Source: a bacterium (lineage in GTDB: Bacteria; Verrucomicrobiota; Kiritimatiellia; CAIKKV01; CAITUY01). Taken from it: DNA of 64,000 nt. Made by a program: the position numbers and the translations under genes. Shown here one piece after another: positions 18,801 to 26,320 of this stretch. The DNA lies in NCBI GenBank assembly GCA_037128595.1, contig JBAXWB010000006.1, forward strand, positions 62,001 through 126,000, read 5' to 3'. Numbering within the stretch: the first letter of the stretch is position 1; each line of letters begins with the position of its first letter. The notes below the pieces were generated by a model. It saw only the letters and a program-made list of their open reading frames with translations, had not been told where the DNA came from and made no database searches.

Positions 18801-21800
18801 TATTGAAGAAAAAGCCACGGTGATAGGCTCCGGCAGCCTGGCAGTCAATCACGGTGTTCGAATTCCCTGTCTCCGAAACAAGCATCAATTTCTTCCCGCC
18901 ATAGTTGATGTCCCAATTTCCCGAGTTCGTGTATATTCCAGCCTTTACCAGCACTACAGCGTAATCCTGCGTGACACTGTTGACTGCCCCTTGGATCGTG
19001 CTTACACCGTTTGTCACAATAATCGTGGGCAAGGGGTAACTGCTTAAAGAAGCGGGATCGGTATTCCATTTAGTCTCGTAAATATTTAGATACCCATCGC
19101 CATCCTTGTCTTCCGTGGCGTCGGCGGCAGAAAGCGGATTAAGCCCGTATTTCACCTCCCAGCCGTCAAGCATTCCATCCGCATCACTGTCACTGTTGGT
19201 CGGGTTTGTGCCGTGTTTATATTCTTCCGCATTACTCAGCCCATCCTGATCGGGGTCAACGCCTTGTTCCCACATTGCCCGTACCTGGTTGGTCGTCCAC
19301 TCACCGGGATATACCCGCACGTCATCAAGAAGACCGGCAAAGCAGTTCGTCTGCGTTGCACCAGAAGCCGCCCCCAGCCGCAGGACATTGGTATCCTGCG
19401 AAATCGTTCCAAATCCAAGCCCCCAATCGTAATTGGTGGTGGCCACTCGCGTGCCGTTAATATAGAGCGATTGAGCGGTGCTTCCAAAGGTCCCAACAAC
19501 GTGAATCGGTACATCGGCGGTGAGCGCGCAGGCATACCGCAAGGATTTCACACCCGATGCGGCAACCGCAAAGGCGACCGCACCCGTCTCGTACCCGAGG
19601 CTGTACCCCGCCGCGCCATTCGGCACGCGCTTGCTCAGGAACATAGCCATTCCGTTCGTATAGAGGCGGCCCGGCTTGATCCAGAGTCCAACACTCACAT
19701 TACCGGGCTTCAGCGAAACACTATCCGGCACTTCCACATAACCAGTCGTCCCATTCAACGCTAACCCATTGCTGATGATGCCTGTCACCCAGGCATTCGA
19801 ACCGTTCATCAGCACCCCATGATTAGCAGTGGCCGTGGCATCAAGAATATTGGTCCCGACTCCCTCATCGAGTTTCCACCAGGCAGCCAGCCCATCGCCG
19901 CCGCCTCGTGCCGGATCCAGCCCGTAGAGAATTTCCCACCAGTCGGAAATCCCATCACCATCGGCATCCGGGTCAGTCAGGGTAATATCCTGCCCCGTAC
20001 GATTAGCATCAAGGAATACAGGATTGCTGTTGTGACTGCCACATGCTTCCCAACTGGTCGGCAGGCTGTCCTGATTGCTGTCCCGCCATGCCCGCACCCA
20101 GTAATGGGTGTTAGGCGGCAGATGGGTGATGGTGTAAGGCCCCGGATTGGTAAGTGTGTCGGCATGCCCCCAGGCCCAATCGGTTCCATTGGTGCAGGCC
20201 ACTACATGGATCACCCCCGTCTGTGGGCCAGTATAAATAATCGTGCCGCTGAGGTCCCAGGGATGACTTGAAATGTTCGCAGGGTCTGTATCCGCCTCGT
20301 ATTCTTCCTGATTCGTGTACTCGTCACCATCGACGTCAATGCCGCCTGTGGTATTGGTGGTACTGCCAAAATGCGCGATTTCCCACCAGTCGGGGAGGCC
20401 GTCGCCGTCATCATCAGGATCCACCAGAGCGAAATCCTGTGCGGTTACACGGTTAGTCACAGTGATGGCGATGTTGGTTAAGATTCCACGGGCCTCGATC
20501 GTATTGGTGTTTCCATTCAAATTGCTGTCCAACCAGGCTTTCACCCAGTAGTTGGTTTGCTCCAGGTCGGGAATCAGGTAAGAAAACGTATTCGGGGAAG
20601 CCGACGGCGAAGAGGTCGAGCAGTGACTGGTGGACCAACTATTTGAACTGGTCACCGCAATGACCCAGACCGTGCCAGTTTGACGACCGGAATAAACCAC
20701 TGTCCCGGACACATTTGGAGGATCATTTGGATCAAGGGGATTATGTTGATGAGCTACTTCCCAGCCATCACCCATACCATCAGAATCAGTATCAAATTTG
20801 GCGGGATCCGTCCCCCAGGACATTTCTCCCTCTACATAGAAACACCCATTGGTTGCAACACCGGCGGGGTATGTATTTGTCAAAACTTTTCCACTAAATC
20901 CATCCACCAGACCATCATTATCAGAATCAATGGAATCAGGATTGGTATGGTAAATAATAGCTTCCCTGCCATCAGCGACTCCATCTCCATCTGAATCTAC
21001 CGAATTACCAATCCAGTAAAACTTTTTACCATCCGATGGGCCGTTCGTTGCGCTCGTATCCACCCACTCAAGTGAGTTTGTACCCGCTGTCACCAGATTG
21101 GTCGCCACAACCCACCAGTGCCGATCCAGCAGATTCGTACTAACCATCACTTCAAGCCGGTTTGTCAATGTATCAGGGTAATCCACCCGAAGAAGTGTAC
21201 CTGTGCCCCCAACCTCAATCTTAGCTACTACAATATTGGTATCTGAACCCGCCATCCGCATCATGGTCATTCCGCCCAATATTGATGACTTGGATGAAGT
21301 GGCCATCTGTCGCTCCTCTAACAGCATCACATCCAATAACGATGCAACCTTTTCCTCTGCATAGATTTCCACATAGGTATTCGGGATCAACGCTATGTTC
21401 ATCTCTACATGGGAGGGCTCCATACATTCTATCACAAATGCACGTTGAGAGGGGGTACAGTCTTCCTTGAAAATCTCAGGGTGTATTCGCCGTGCCAACC
21501 AAAGGGGATCATATTCCGCATTAGGTTTGAACACATAGAAAACCTTGCCATCTGAATCAAGAACCTCAATCTCCCGGGTTGCTCTTACCTCCCGGAGTCT
21601 CAGATGATAAACAGGACTTCCATGCTCAACCTCATACACCAACCCCTTGAGAAATGATTTTGGGAACGTTGCGGGGTTAAATGAGAATAAGCCTGAGGAG
21701 AAGCAGACCGGGTTAGGCATGCCGGGTAAAAACAGCTGGATCGATCTCTCCTGCATCTCGAGTAGCTTTTCCACCAGGAAAGAAGGACTATCGGCAACGT

Positions 21801-21963
21801 TACTCCGAAGGTCTTCAATTAATTGAGCCTGACGCTCTGAAATTATCTTTTTGGTTAATCCAGTACCCGCCCAAACTACCAGCCCCGTTACCAGCACACC
21901 CATTGTTGCAAACAATGAAATTGTGCGAATTCGTTTCCGTCCCGTCGTCTTTATTCCAAGCAT
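12886..21963 (-). CDS. Giant Rhs/YD-repeat polymorphic toxin with surface domains
   Basis: Predicted 3025 residues. An N-terminal signal-anchor helix (residues ~10-35) is followed by thrombospondin-3-like Asp-rich repeats (~340-480, e.g. DSDGDGVADG), a LamG-like domain (~690-890), a right-handed beta-helix (~980-1510) and a second calcium-repeat block (~1520-1650). Then come an Rhs entry region (~1800-1840) with FSLSFGRDYNS, YD repeats (~1850-2790), the core motif GRWLSKDRIGISGGHNLYEA and a 169-residue C-terminal toxin. The toxin contains ILAHELARAYAH, resembling a zincin helix whose second His is replaced by Arg. I chose the ATG at 21963, eight bases after AGAGGG. It is likely exported and surface-displayed for interbacterial antagonism; the target is unknown. 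Confidence 0.9.
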   Translation of the reverse strand: MLGIKTTGRKRIRTISLFATMGVLVTGLVVWAGTGLTKKIISERQAQLIEDLRSNVADSPSFLVEKLLEMQERSIQLFLPGMPNPVCFSSGLFSFNPATFPKSFLKGLVYEVEHGSPVYHLRLREVRATREIEVLDSDGKVFYVFKPNAEYDPLWLARRIHPEIFKEDCTPSQRAFVIECMEPSHVEMNIALIPNTYVEIYAEEKVASLLDVMLLEERQMATSSKSSILGGMTMMRMAGSDTNIVVAKIEVGGTGTLLRVDYPDTLTNRLEVMVSTNLLDRHWWVVATNLVTAGTNSLEWVDTSATNGPSDGKKFYWIGNSVDSDGDGVADGREAIIYHTNPDSIDSDNDGLVDGFSGKVLTNTYPAGVATNGCFYVEGEMSWGTDPAKFDTDSDGMGDGWEVAHQHNPLDPNDPPNVSGTVVYSGRQTGTVWVIAVTSSNSWSTSHCSTSSPSASPNTFSYLIPDLEQTNYWVKAWLDSNLNGNTNTIEARGILTNIAITVTNRVTAQDFALVDPDDDGDGLPDWWEIAHFGSTTNTTGGIDVDGDEYTNQEEYEADTDPANISSHPWDLSGTIIYTGPQTGVIHVVACTNGTDWAWGHADTLTNPGPYTITHLPPNTHYWVRAWRDSNQDSLPTSWEACGSHNSNPVFLDANRTGQDITLTDPDADGDGISDWWEILYGLDPARGGGDGLAAWWKLDEGVGTNILDATATANHGVLMNGSNAWVTGIISNGLALNGTTGYVEVPDSVSLKPGNVSVGLWIKPGRLYTNGMAMFLSKRVPNGAAGYSLGYETGAVAFAVAASGVKSLRYACALTADVPIHVVGTFGSTAQSLYINGTRVATTNYDWGLGFGTISQDTNVLRLGAASGATQTNCFAGLLDDVRVYPGEWTTNQVRAMWEQGVDPDQDGLSNAEEYKHGTNPTNSDSDADGMLDGWEVKYGLNPLSAADATEDKDGDGYLNIYETKWNTDPASLSSYPLPTIIVTNGVSTIQGAVNSVTQDYAVVLVKAGIYTNSGNWDINYGGKKLMLVSETGNSNTVIDCQAAGAYHRGFFFNNMETRASVLRGFTIRNANAFSLAGPGGGIACSNASPTIANCVLERNDAYYGGGAAFFAGSQARLINCRIVSNHYAYAGSGIAVLGSSPEFTDCLFAWNNIVAQSGLYTPFGCGVYIAGGSPVFSNCVSANNYGQDSAGVYWGSQYSGGWQTSEVGGKWIGGQIVSNQALGWYGSCAGLDVNGSVIVSNTIIAFNHADGLAASSGYPDMGSGAGLACGGGVEIVGCSIYSNVLEGGLGGGIFLSPGTNASPLLVDCAIYGNKVATRGFGGGVVINNSSVNGDKQPVIIQRCRITGNGSPMDGGGLYLGGGGYFYCGPITANVQNTYLAGNTAGRFGGAVYSSDSSPSLVLQNCTIVSNAALMGGGLHVSQSSNTIVRNTILWGNSGSQIGVVSGTVVVVSDCVQGGFAGGTAVITNNPRLFAGYRLISQDSPCVDAGTTNGLSEEDLSGKPRLSGIAPDIGCDEFVMIDTDTDGMFDDWENWFFHSLSRDGTGDYDMDRVTDAQEYAQWTDPTSNVDTDHDSLSDDYEIHIGTDPGYWDSDGDGMSDGWEDKYGLNPLSPNDPNIDSDNDGWTDGQEADQGTDPQHEDTDGDEVPDSIDVDPLDPGNSDVATPENSCNVTLMVGDSSGSHTELYGMQLGSYRLFMSHVNESEFIFTKTIRLPRGNTYEGYIEALGDSDNDGDYDADVTSEEPGFSVIDPSGYLGGHHEDTGFNSGRRYFHISLGSTAANTNTAANADPGKGCTKDPINTQNGNVTLSETDIVIPCPGFSLSFGRDYNSRAAVTNGILGPCWAHSYEMFLQSRSNTMYKGTSGNWRMLSLPQGQEFWFQDNGNGTYKNPKDSNLRLGLAGSGWAITQAGEAQWAFDTNGVLNGIMDAFSNRVTLTYTGAFPNHKLSRVEHLNGQFLAFSYTGASLTRIDTPVASLSVQFGYNSNNELAYSIRNAGGASYTNCYFYDVGTHSLIQRVNAAGDMFNYDYGYTTNAGHVISRGISMALAPDYYQHSVNYTNRGSNATEVTYTRNGTAQMYVYKYDPVINMIKAQLGPGGTNLGVRYGINGNQDVTQVTQFDDSLGEYAKILRSYDTNHNVTFTGFAHNASTTTNWTGLTWNNNLLASVKDAEGVRVDFEYTNGLVNAEKAYIDSNQYFATRYTYTGNGLISAVTNANGHWQGFAYDSYGFMTSAVPQLGPSACLEYNRMGFVTNIVTPWSSGSRATRIGVNELGWSTNVVYPNGLVETFKYDSLGNLTNHVDTAGRTNRLTWLPTGKPASVSRWLDGVSPTNVTIYFAYDNQFNTMKITDPMGRAVESYKLDIQDRPIAVTNLEGRVMSINWGLGNYIRSLMRFDGSVVSNSYNTDGLLTQVTGPSFTNGYTYYRNGALKTVANGDSTVANTFDPAGRLTAQQMTAGASTNTVAYQFDPVGNVTNIAVSNTLVRSGWTYDAAERPLMLTAQAAPNRVSVFQWTYNTNNGLVASVTNAAITESMGYDILDRATNIMWKTASGTTNRSFGYAFNAAGMITNMSRENGGWTAYTYDSLDRLLSEKQYASTGLTYSAAWTYDLAGNRTRAITNNVTNLYSYAAGNILTNFGSGTLVQHDLAGNITNLQYNTSKKLSLYWNGRYELIEARSNGVTVEKYDYDALGRRARIIAGAVTNTFVYSGPHVVAEWSNNVLARSYSHGPGVDNFLSMTTYGAATNTYFYLKDALGSVHALVNTNGAVVEQYKYTAWGEVTVLSSNGTVLAASAYGNRFTFQGREASYSAGLLFFRSRYYSAALGRWLSKDRIGISGGHNLYEAFGSDPINFTDAFGLRMRLLGTPEEQSSLLSILQQFIRGQLGMGEGGGVYRQRCSKDEKYDDMISDILASKNDYVIMLVESAGTGGGSFKPNGSGGTIKLDRVVADTYLGAKGWLPQPGQKETQASILAHELARAYAHSQNERYTQYDHFALSADAVHELGLKAVDRSNPMRERMGMLPRWGYEQ
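13574..14567 (-). repeat. 994-bp direct repeat, copy in the full-length Rhs gene
   Basis: Partner of 11552-12545, appearing identical over the whole length on visual comparison. It covers the last YD repeats up to AYGNRFTFQGRE, directly before the Rhs core motif. Homologous recombination between the copies would delete the main toxin and its immunity gene and attach the orphan toxin. Confidence 0.92.
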
Positions 21964-22198
21964 GATTAACCCTCTTGATTTCAGGTTTGGGTCGCTGATC
22001 ATTGACACAATAGTTTGTCAAAGTTTTGAAATGGCTGACAGAGCCACGCTTTTTCAAAGTATAAGGTCAAGATCGCATTGTCTATCGGCAGAACCCTGAT
22101 CTTACCATCAGGGATTCCCTGATGCCGATTTATTGGGATGATTTCCTGCATTCAAGTGGACATTGCCAGGCTACTATCAGCCGATAATATGCTGCACA
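21964..22198. promoter_or_regulatory. Upstream region of the giant Rhs gene
   Basis: A 235-bp gap between two minus-strand genes that must hold the Rhs promoter and leader. AGAGGG at 21971-21976 (minus strand) is the ribosome-binding site. An inverted repeat, CCCTGAT/ATCAGGG, occurs near 22094-22111. No further gene is visible. Confidence 0.35.
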
Positions 22199-22576
22199 TC
22201 ACTTCGCAGGTCCATCAGGGAGAACGGTTAAGATCAATTTAATGGGACAAACCTCAGGATGCTTCGCCCGGTATTCTTCAACCTTTTTACCGTATACGTC
22301 CGCTTCTGACTGTTTCATGTCACCGAATATTTCAACTTCAACATAACGGGATCTCGGCTTCACGACCATGTATCGCTTATCCGACCCCATCATCTCCGGC
22401 AAATTTTTCCGAACATAGTCTGCATACTGAATATCTTGCCTAGTCACCAGGCCACCTCGCGCCATTGAATGCCCATCAGCCCCATAACACATACTCACCG
22501 TTCGCGCGGTAACACAACCCACCCCGAACAAGCACAGGATTCCCAACAGCACGGCGCTGACGTTAGTTTTACGCAT
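22199..22576 (-). CDS. Small secreted lipoprotein-like protein
   Basis: A 125-residue protein with a short basic N-terminus (MRKTN), a hydrophobic stretch, and a Cys at residue 21 in LFGVGC. This is an imperfect lipobox, with Gly at -3. The mature part is charged and has no recognised domain. The ATG at 22576 is chosen because the signal sequence begins there; the open frame begins at 22624. It is likely envelope-located and lies upstream of the Rhs gene on the same strand. Confidence 0.6.
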   Translation of the reverse strand: MRKTNVSAVLLGILCLFGVGCVTARTVSMCYGADGHSMARGGLVTRQDIQYADYVRKNLPEMMGSDKRYMVVKPRSRYVEVEIFGDMKQSEADVYGKKVEEYRAKHPEVCPIKLILTVLPDGPAK

Positions 22577-22907
22577 ATTCAAAAGCTCTCCCATTTGCAT
22601 GAGTTTTAGATGAATTATTGGCATGCCGCCATCTCAAAAGCTGCCTATATCGCACCCACCCCACCGCTCCCCCGTTGAACATTATCCCCGGCCCTCCGGC
22701 CCCACATAACGATCAACCACCATCAGTTTCGGACGCCCCGGACGGCTTTTTCTAATTCCTTACGTGTAGACGGTGGGTCTCATATGTATTAAGGAGTTGC
22801 GGGATACCGTCCGAAGCGTCCATACGTTCCAATCGCGCTAACCGCTTAATCCCTTCCCTTTGGCGGTTATAACCTATGTGAAGTTTTAACCATCAACGAA
22901 AGGACGT
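22577..22907. other. Divergent intergenic region before the small-gene operon
   Basis: This 331-bp gap contains one copy of the GGCCGGAGGGCC hairpin repeat (22674-22718). GGCGGTTATAACC near 22862-22874 is similar to GGGTTATAAC upstream of the DUF3150 gene, and GAAAGGA precedes the DUF1257 start. Promoters for both flanking transcription units should be here, but I could not assign hexamers with confidence. Confidence 0.4.
22674..22718 (-). repeat. Hairpin repeat family, copy 1
   Basis: On the minus strand it reads GGTTGATCGTTATG, then GGGGCCGGAGGGCCGGGG, then ATAATGTTCAAC. GTTAT/ATAA(T) and GGCC/GGCC arms enclose a GGAG loop. Related copies lie near 31245, 33679 and 40103, always between genes. 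Confidence 0.6.
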
Positions 22908-23285
22908 ATGAGTCATTTTACTACCATTGAGACGCAGATCAGGGATATCTCGGCATTACAGGCCGCTTGTCGTGAGCTAAACGTAGAACTACTGGAATCC
23001 ACCCTAGCGCGTGGCTATTCCAGCAATACGCTTAAGGGCGATTACATCATTAGGCTCCGGGGCCCCTATGACGTGGCGCTCAACCGCCAACCGGACGGCA
23101 GTTACGGGCTAACCACTGATTGGTGGGCTGGCCATGTGGAGCGCGAGCTTGGCGCTGGCTACGGGAAGCTATTGCAGCTCTACGGCGTCCACAAGGCCCA
23201 GGCAGAAGCTAAAAGAAAAGGATATACCACCCGCCGACAACAGCTCGGTGATGGCTCCATCAAACTTACGATTGGAGGCGTATGA
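22908..23285 (+). CDS. Ycf35-like DUF1257 protein
   Basis: A 125-residue protein that matches DUF1257 (plastid and cyanobacterial Ycf35). It has N-terminal MSHFTTIETQIRD, central YIIRLRGPYDVALNRQPDGS, the TTDWWAG motif and a C-terminal basic beta tail (GDGSIKLTIGGV). The function is unknown. In cyanobacteria and plastids Ycf35 and the AAA protein Ycf46 are conserved together, and both types occur in this operon. The ATG at 22908 follows GAAAGGA. It is the first gene of the operon and overlaps the DUF2997 gene (ATGA). Confidence 0.88.
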   Translation: MSHFTTIETQIRDISALQAACRELNVELLESTLARGYSSNTLKGDYIIRLRGPYDVALNRQPDGSYGLTTDWWAGHVERELGAGYGKLLQLYGVHKAQAEAKRKGYTTRRQQLGDGSIKLTIGGV

Positions 23286-23467
23286 AAAGCATTGAAGTCA
23301 TTGTCGGACCGGATGGATCGCTGAAGATCGACGCCGTGGGCTTCCAGGGTGCCGATTGCGAGCGCGCTACTGCATTCCTAGAGAAGGCGTTGGGTCGGGT
23401 ATCGACTAAACACAAGAAACCTGAACATTATCGCCGTACCCTTACACAACAGCAGGTCGGAGGATGA
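23282..23467 (+). CDS. DUF2997 protein
   Basis: A 61-residue protein matching DUF2997: IEVIVGPDGSLKIDAVGFQG followed by ADCERATAFLEKALG and a basic tail with KKPEHY. The family is usually encoded next to DUF1257 genes and has no known function. It overlaps both neighbours by four bases (ATGA), so expression is tightly coupled with the Ycf35-like protein. Confidence 0.87.
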   Translation: MKSIEVIVGPDGSLKIDAVGFQGADCERATAFLEKALGRVSTKHKKPEHYRRTLTQQQVGG

Positions 23468-23706
23468 ACATCATCTTTACCACGGAAGGAGTCGGGCGTT
23501 GCCTTTACACGGAGGCGATCCTGCTGGAACGGCTTGGCAAGCTCTCCGTTGAGCGTGCCAGTCAGGTGGAGTTCGATAACCGGTTACAGGCATGGCGGGT
23601 CAGCGTGGAGGGCTCGGTGCTCTTCTGCGCCCCTACCCGCCAGCAATGTCTGGACTGGGAACGACAGTATTTCGAAAGGCAGGAGGAACTAAGACATGGA
23701 GGGTAA
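23464..23706 (+). CDS. Conserved-looking accessory protein, 80 residues
   Basis: Begins at an ATGA overlap with the DUF2997 stop. The sequence has CLYTEAILLERLGKLSVERA followed by VEFDNRLQAW, a compact alpha/beta pattern I associate with small proteins of genomic islands, but no named family. Its place after DUF1257-DUF2997 suggests a shared process. Function unknown. Confidence 0.7.
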   Translation: MNIIFTTEGVGRCLYTEAILLERLGKLSVERASQVEFDNRLQAWRVSVEGSVLFCAPTRQQCLDWERQYFERQEELRHGG

Positions 23707-23890
23707 ATCGAGAGGATTGGTGAATCGCCGGTGTATTCGCCGGTTTCTACTGGAATACGCCCAGCGTAGCCGGACACACCGATATACGCGGGTAGCTGAG
23801 TCGGTATTCGACCAGGTTGAGGCGATAGTGAGGGATCGTTGCCGTGCTATCGTTCACAACCAACCAAGTGCAGGAAAAACCATAAAATGA
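23696..23890 (+). CDS. Small basic helical protein, possible nucleic-acid binder
   Basis: A 64-residue, strongly basic protein. NRRCIRRFLLEYAQRSRTHR leads into TRVAESVFDQVEAIVRDRCR and ends in GKTIK. The arrangement of a short helix, a long central helix and a terminal Lys/Arg-rich KTI segment vaguely resembles a histone fold, but this is a weak impression without family support. It overlaps the 80-residue gene by 11 bases and has GGAGG (23684-23688) upstream. Confidence 0.68.
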   Translation: MEGKSRGLVNRRCIRRFLLEYAQRSRTHRYTRVAESVFDQVEAIVRDRCRAIVHNQPSAGKTIK

Positions 23891-24111
23891 CACATCCCCT
23901 GAAGGAACTAGAGATCGTGTTGAATGCCGGCGTCTTCCATCTGGATTCAGGTGAGGACACGGGGACGGATGATGCTTGCGAGTGTTTGAGAACGGCTACG
24001 GAGATCCTGAACGGGTATTTCGCAGAACTTGGGTTTGACGACAGCGGGCGGGCGCCCGTTGGGTTCGTGGAGATGGAGAAGTTGATAATGAAACGAAAGG
24101 GAACGACATGA
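23887..24111 (+). CDS. Small acidic hypothetical protein
   Basis: A 74-residue acidic protein starting at an ATGA overlap with the previous stop; the open frame extends upstream to 23839 but the overlap fixes the start. It appears to be two helices (PLKELEIVLNAGVFHL, ACECLRTATEILNGYFAELG). No family is recognised. It is coupled on both sides by four-base overlaps. Confidence 0.68.
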   Translation: MTHPLKELEIVLNAGVFHLDSGEDTGTDDACECLRTATEILNGYFAELGFDDSGRAPVGFVEMEKLIMKRKGTT

Positions 24112-24383
24112 AATTGAACGACTTAGTATTCCGTGCGGCAGTGGCATATCCGGAGGCGGCAGTGTTGGATTGCTGGAATTCTGACAGGGAGCAGCCACGA
24201 CGGGATAATGGCGGCGACACACTGGCGCTGTTCGTAGCAAGGGAACTGTTCGGGACGTTTGATCCTGCAGCGAATGAAGGGACTCAGATCGCCACCGCAG
24301 TCTCGGCGATGCAGACCGCAGCCGATGAGCTGCAGGCAGTTGCTCATGCGCTTAGTGATCTGGCGGTCAAGAGGGCCGCGTAA
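24108..24383 (+). CDS. Small conserved island protein
   Basis: A 91-residue protein starting at an ATGA overlap. It has LVFRAAVAYPEAAVLDCW, then GGDTLALFVARELFGTFDP, then a long helix TAADELQAVAHALSDLAV. I recall similar short proteins as recurrent passengers of bacterial islands, without a known role. It is the last gene of the first block, followed by a terminator-like hairpin. Confidence 0.7.
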   Translation: MKLNDLVFRAAVAYPEAAVLDCWNSDREQPRRDNGGDTLALFVARELFGTFDPAANEGTQIATAVSAMQTAADELQAVAHALSDLAVKRAA

Positions 24384-24401
24384 CCGATAGTCGGAACCAT
24401 A

Positions 24402-24434
24402 AGCCCGGCTTCCCCTTGGGAGGTCGGGCTTTTC
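24402..24434 (+). terminator. Terminator-like hairpin after the first gene block
   Basis: AGCCCG and CGGGCT form the outer stem, CTTCCC and GGGAG the inner one, followed by TTTT. It lies 80 bases before the next gene and may act as a partial terminator or a processing/stability hairpin, since the next genes appear to belong to the same set. Confidence 0.8.
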
Positions 24435-24513
24435 GTTTATGGAACGTATCGGCTCAATACTGGATTGTTTCCAGCGAATCAGCAGGGAACTGAAACTAAA
24501 ATAAAGGAGTTAT

Positions 24514-25329
24514 ATGAATCCAAGGAAGGCAATTGATCCGGCGCTCATCGGCCCCACCCTGCTGGAATGCGGGGCAAGGTTTGATCTGACGCCTGATTAT
24601 CACATCTGCTTCGAGCCCGATGCCCACCTCGTCATTGATGCTGGCGGCTGGGTGGATGGCGGGACGGCACGATTCAATCATCCTAACCTCTGGCATTCGA
24701 GGTGCCGGGTATATGAGCTCAAATCATATCTGCAGGGCGGCGGCAAGCGGTGGCGTGCCAGGGCTGGCATCAGCCATTACTTCGTAGTACCCAAGGAGCA
24801 CATCAAACTCTACCGCGAACAGGGGTACAGCTATGTGCGGGTTCTGATCAATGGCGTGGCCGCGAGACTCAATGTCAGCGGGGGTGGTAGCGAGGGATGG
24901 ACCGATTACGTCGGTTCAGCGGCCAGTATAAGCCTGTGTCACAGCCGGGGCGATCTGATGAAAATTGCTGAGGTGGCGTGCAGTCCCGTGCAGATAGCGT
25001 CGCTTGGCCTTCAACTACCGGGACCGCTTGACGCAGATGAGCATACGCGGTTCATCGGACTGGCGGCTGCGGCCATTGTGCCAGGGATGCTAAAGGCGGC
25101 GCATAGTCGTACCGGAGAGGCTGTCATTCATCTGGCTGATGGGTACAGCTACGGTCTCTCAAAGGAGTTGAAGGTCTCGGCATTCAAGAAACGTGGGCGC
25201 AAACTCTATTGTCATGGCGTCATTGCCACCTACAGCCAGGTTGACTGGGTCAGGACGGCAGAACTGAACGGCATCACGTTTCTGGACCCGGCGTGGGAGA
25301 AAGAGCTGACGGGCAGAAAGGCAGCATAA
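24514..25329 (+). CDS. Hypothetical protein, 271 residues
   Basis: AAAGGAG six bases before the ATG supports expression. The protein looks soluble, with beta-rich N-terminal half (YHICFEPDAHLVIDAGGWVD), a central domain, and a C-terminal segment ending in FLDPAWEKELTGRKAA. I recognise no family or catalytic motif. It opens the second block of the operon, after the first hairpin. Confidence 0.75.
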   Translation: MNPRKAIDPALIGPTLLECGARFDLTPDYHICFEPDAHLVIDAGGWVDGGTARFNHPNLWHSRCRVYELKSYLQGGGKRWRARAGISHYFVVPKEHIKLYREQGYSYVRVLINGVAARLNVSGGGSEGWTDYVGSAASISLCHSRGDLMKIAEVACSPVQIASLGLQLPGPLDADEHTRFIGLAAAAIVPGMLKAAHSRTGEAVIHLADGYSYGLSKELKVSAFKKRGRKLYCHGVIATYSQVDWVRTAELNGITFLDPAWEKELTGRKAA

Positions 25330-25335
25330 CAACAG

Positions 25336-25366
25336 AGTCCGGTCTCCGCAGGGGGATCGGGCTTTT
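25336..25366 (+). terminator. Terminator-like hairpin, second
   Basis: AGTCCG pairs with CGGGCT (one G-T pair), with an inner TCTCC/GGGGA stem, followed by TTTT. It is directly upstream of the ribosome-binding site of the next gene. Confidence 0.6.
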
Positions 25367-25378
25367 CAAAGGAGATTC

Positions 25379-25822
25379 ATGAAAGTTAAACGATTGAAAC
25401 CGGGGTTTTATACCGTGGAGGCCCCGGCAGCCGATATGTCGGACCGGGATCCCATCTTTGTTGTATTTCAGTGGACTAAAGCGGATCAGGCTTTCGTTGA
25501 CCGCTGTCGGCGGCATATCAGGCCGCTTCAACAGAACGGCCGGTGGTGCACTTTGAAGATAGGGCCAGGGCCTCAGGCTCAGTATTTGAAATCGTTACCC
25601 GGTTGGGTTGACGAGATCAAAGGCCTACGGGAAGCGCTCGATACCGGACTGCCCGTGCAGATCAGTCAACGAGATGGGGAGCGACTGCTGGCCGTTGAGG
25701 ATGACAGCGTAGCAAGGGTTGACTGCACCCACATCACTGTCACCGATGCCAGCCTCTATGTGGGGGCGTATGGCAAGCACAGCGGTACTCATTGGGAAAC
25801 CGGAGATCTAACGCAGGAGTGA
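25379..25822 (+). CDS. Hypothetical protein, 147 residues
   Basis: AAAGGAG six bases before the ATG. The sequence begins VKRLKPGFYTVEAP and contains IFVVFQWTKADQAFVDRCRR, then mixed segments including VARVDCTHITVTDASLYVGA. No family is recognised. It ends two bases before the next ATG. Confidence 0.7.
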   Translation: MKVKRLKPGFYTVEAPAADMSDRDPIFVVFQWTKADQAFVDRCRRHIRPLQQNGRWCTLKIGPGPQAQYLKSLPGWVDEIKGLREALDTGLPVQISQRDGERLLAVEDDSVARVDCTHITVTDASLYVGAYGKHSGTHWETGDLTQE

Positions 25823-25824
25823 CG

Positions 25825-26055
25825 ATGAAACGTTACACAGTATTGCTGCTACGGCCCGATTATGTGGCCAATAGCTTTGGCGAGGACACGTATCTGGCAC
25901 TTGTGAGAGCCGTGACGCCAACTGCGGCCATCACGTCAGCGCAGCAGGAGGTTGCACGACTTGATGATCTTGATGGCATCCAGGCGGCTGACTACTACCC
26001 GCTCATCACCATGAAGGGGTGGCATAATGACATGACCCCGGAGGCTTACCGATGA
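25825..26055 (+). CDS. Small hypothetical protein, 76 residues
   Basis: The ATG at 25825 has AGGAG nine bases upstream and sits just after the previous stop. The sequence MKRYTVLLLRPDYVANSFGE followed by YLALVRAVTPTAAITSAQQE looks like a ferredoxin-like beta-alpha-beta unit, similar in layout to small island proteins handling no known substrate. It overlaps the next gene by four bases. Confidence 0.7.
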   Translation: MKRYTVLLLRPDYVANSFGEDTYLALVRAVTPTAAITSAQQEVARLDDLDGIQAADYYPLITMKGWHNDMTPEAYR

Positions 26056-26231
26056 AAAGGAATATGATACGTGTTCGTTGGGAGATCGATGTGGATGCCC
26101 GGACGGCAAGGGAGGCCGCCCGGAAGGCACTGGAGATCCAGAGGGATCCGGGATCCATTGCAACGGTGTTTGATGTGCAGCACAAGGGCAAGACGGTCAG
26201 GGTGGATCTGCTGAGCGAACAACGGGATTGA
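26052..26231 (+). CDS. Small conserved island protein, 59 residues
   Basis: Starts at an ATGA overlap with the previous stop. Its sequence RVRWEIDVDARTAREAARKA, then LEIQRDPGSIATVFDVQ, is a single beta-alpha-beta pattern that I associate with a recurrent small family in bacterial islands and phages. Function unknown. The overlap, codon pattern and length support a real gene. Confidence 0.72.
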   Translation: MKRNMIRVRWEIDVDARTAREAARKALEIQRDPGSIATVFDVQHKGKTVRVDLLSEQRD

Positions 26232-26320
26232 AAGGATGAGGGGGATGGTACTTCCGTTTATGGATAAATACCTAAGGTTTCCGCACGATTGCGAGCCGCG
26301 ACAGCTTTTCATCCGCCGAT

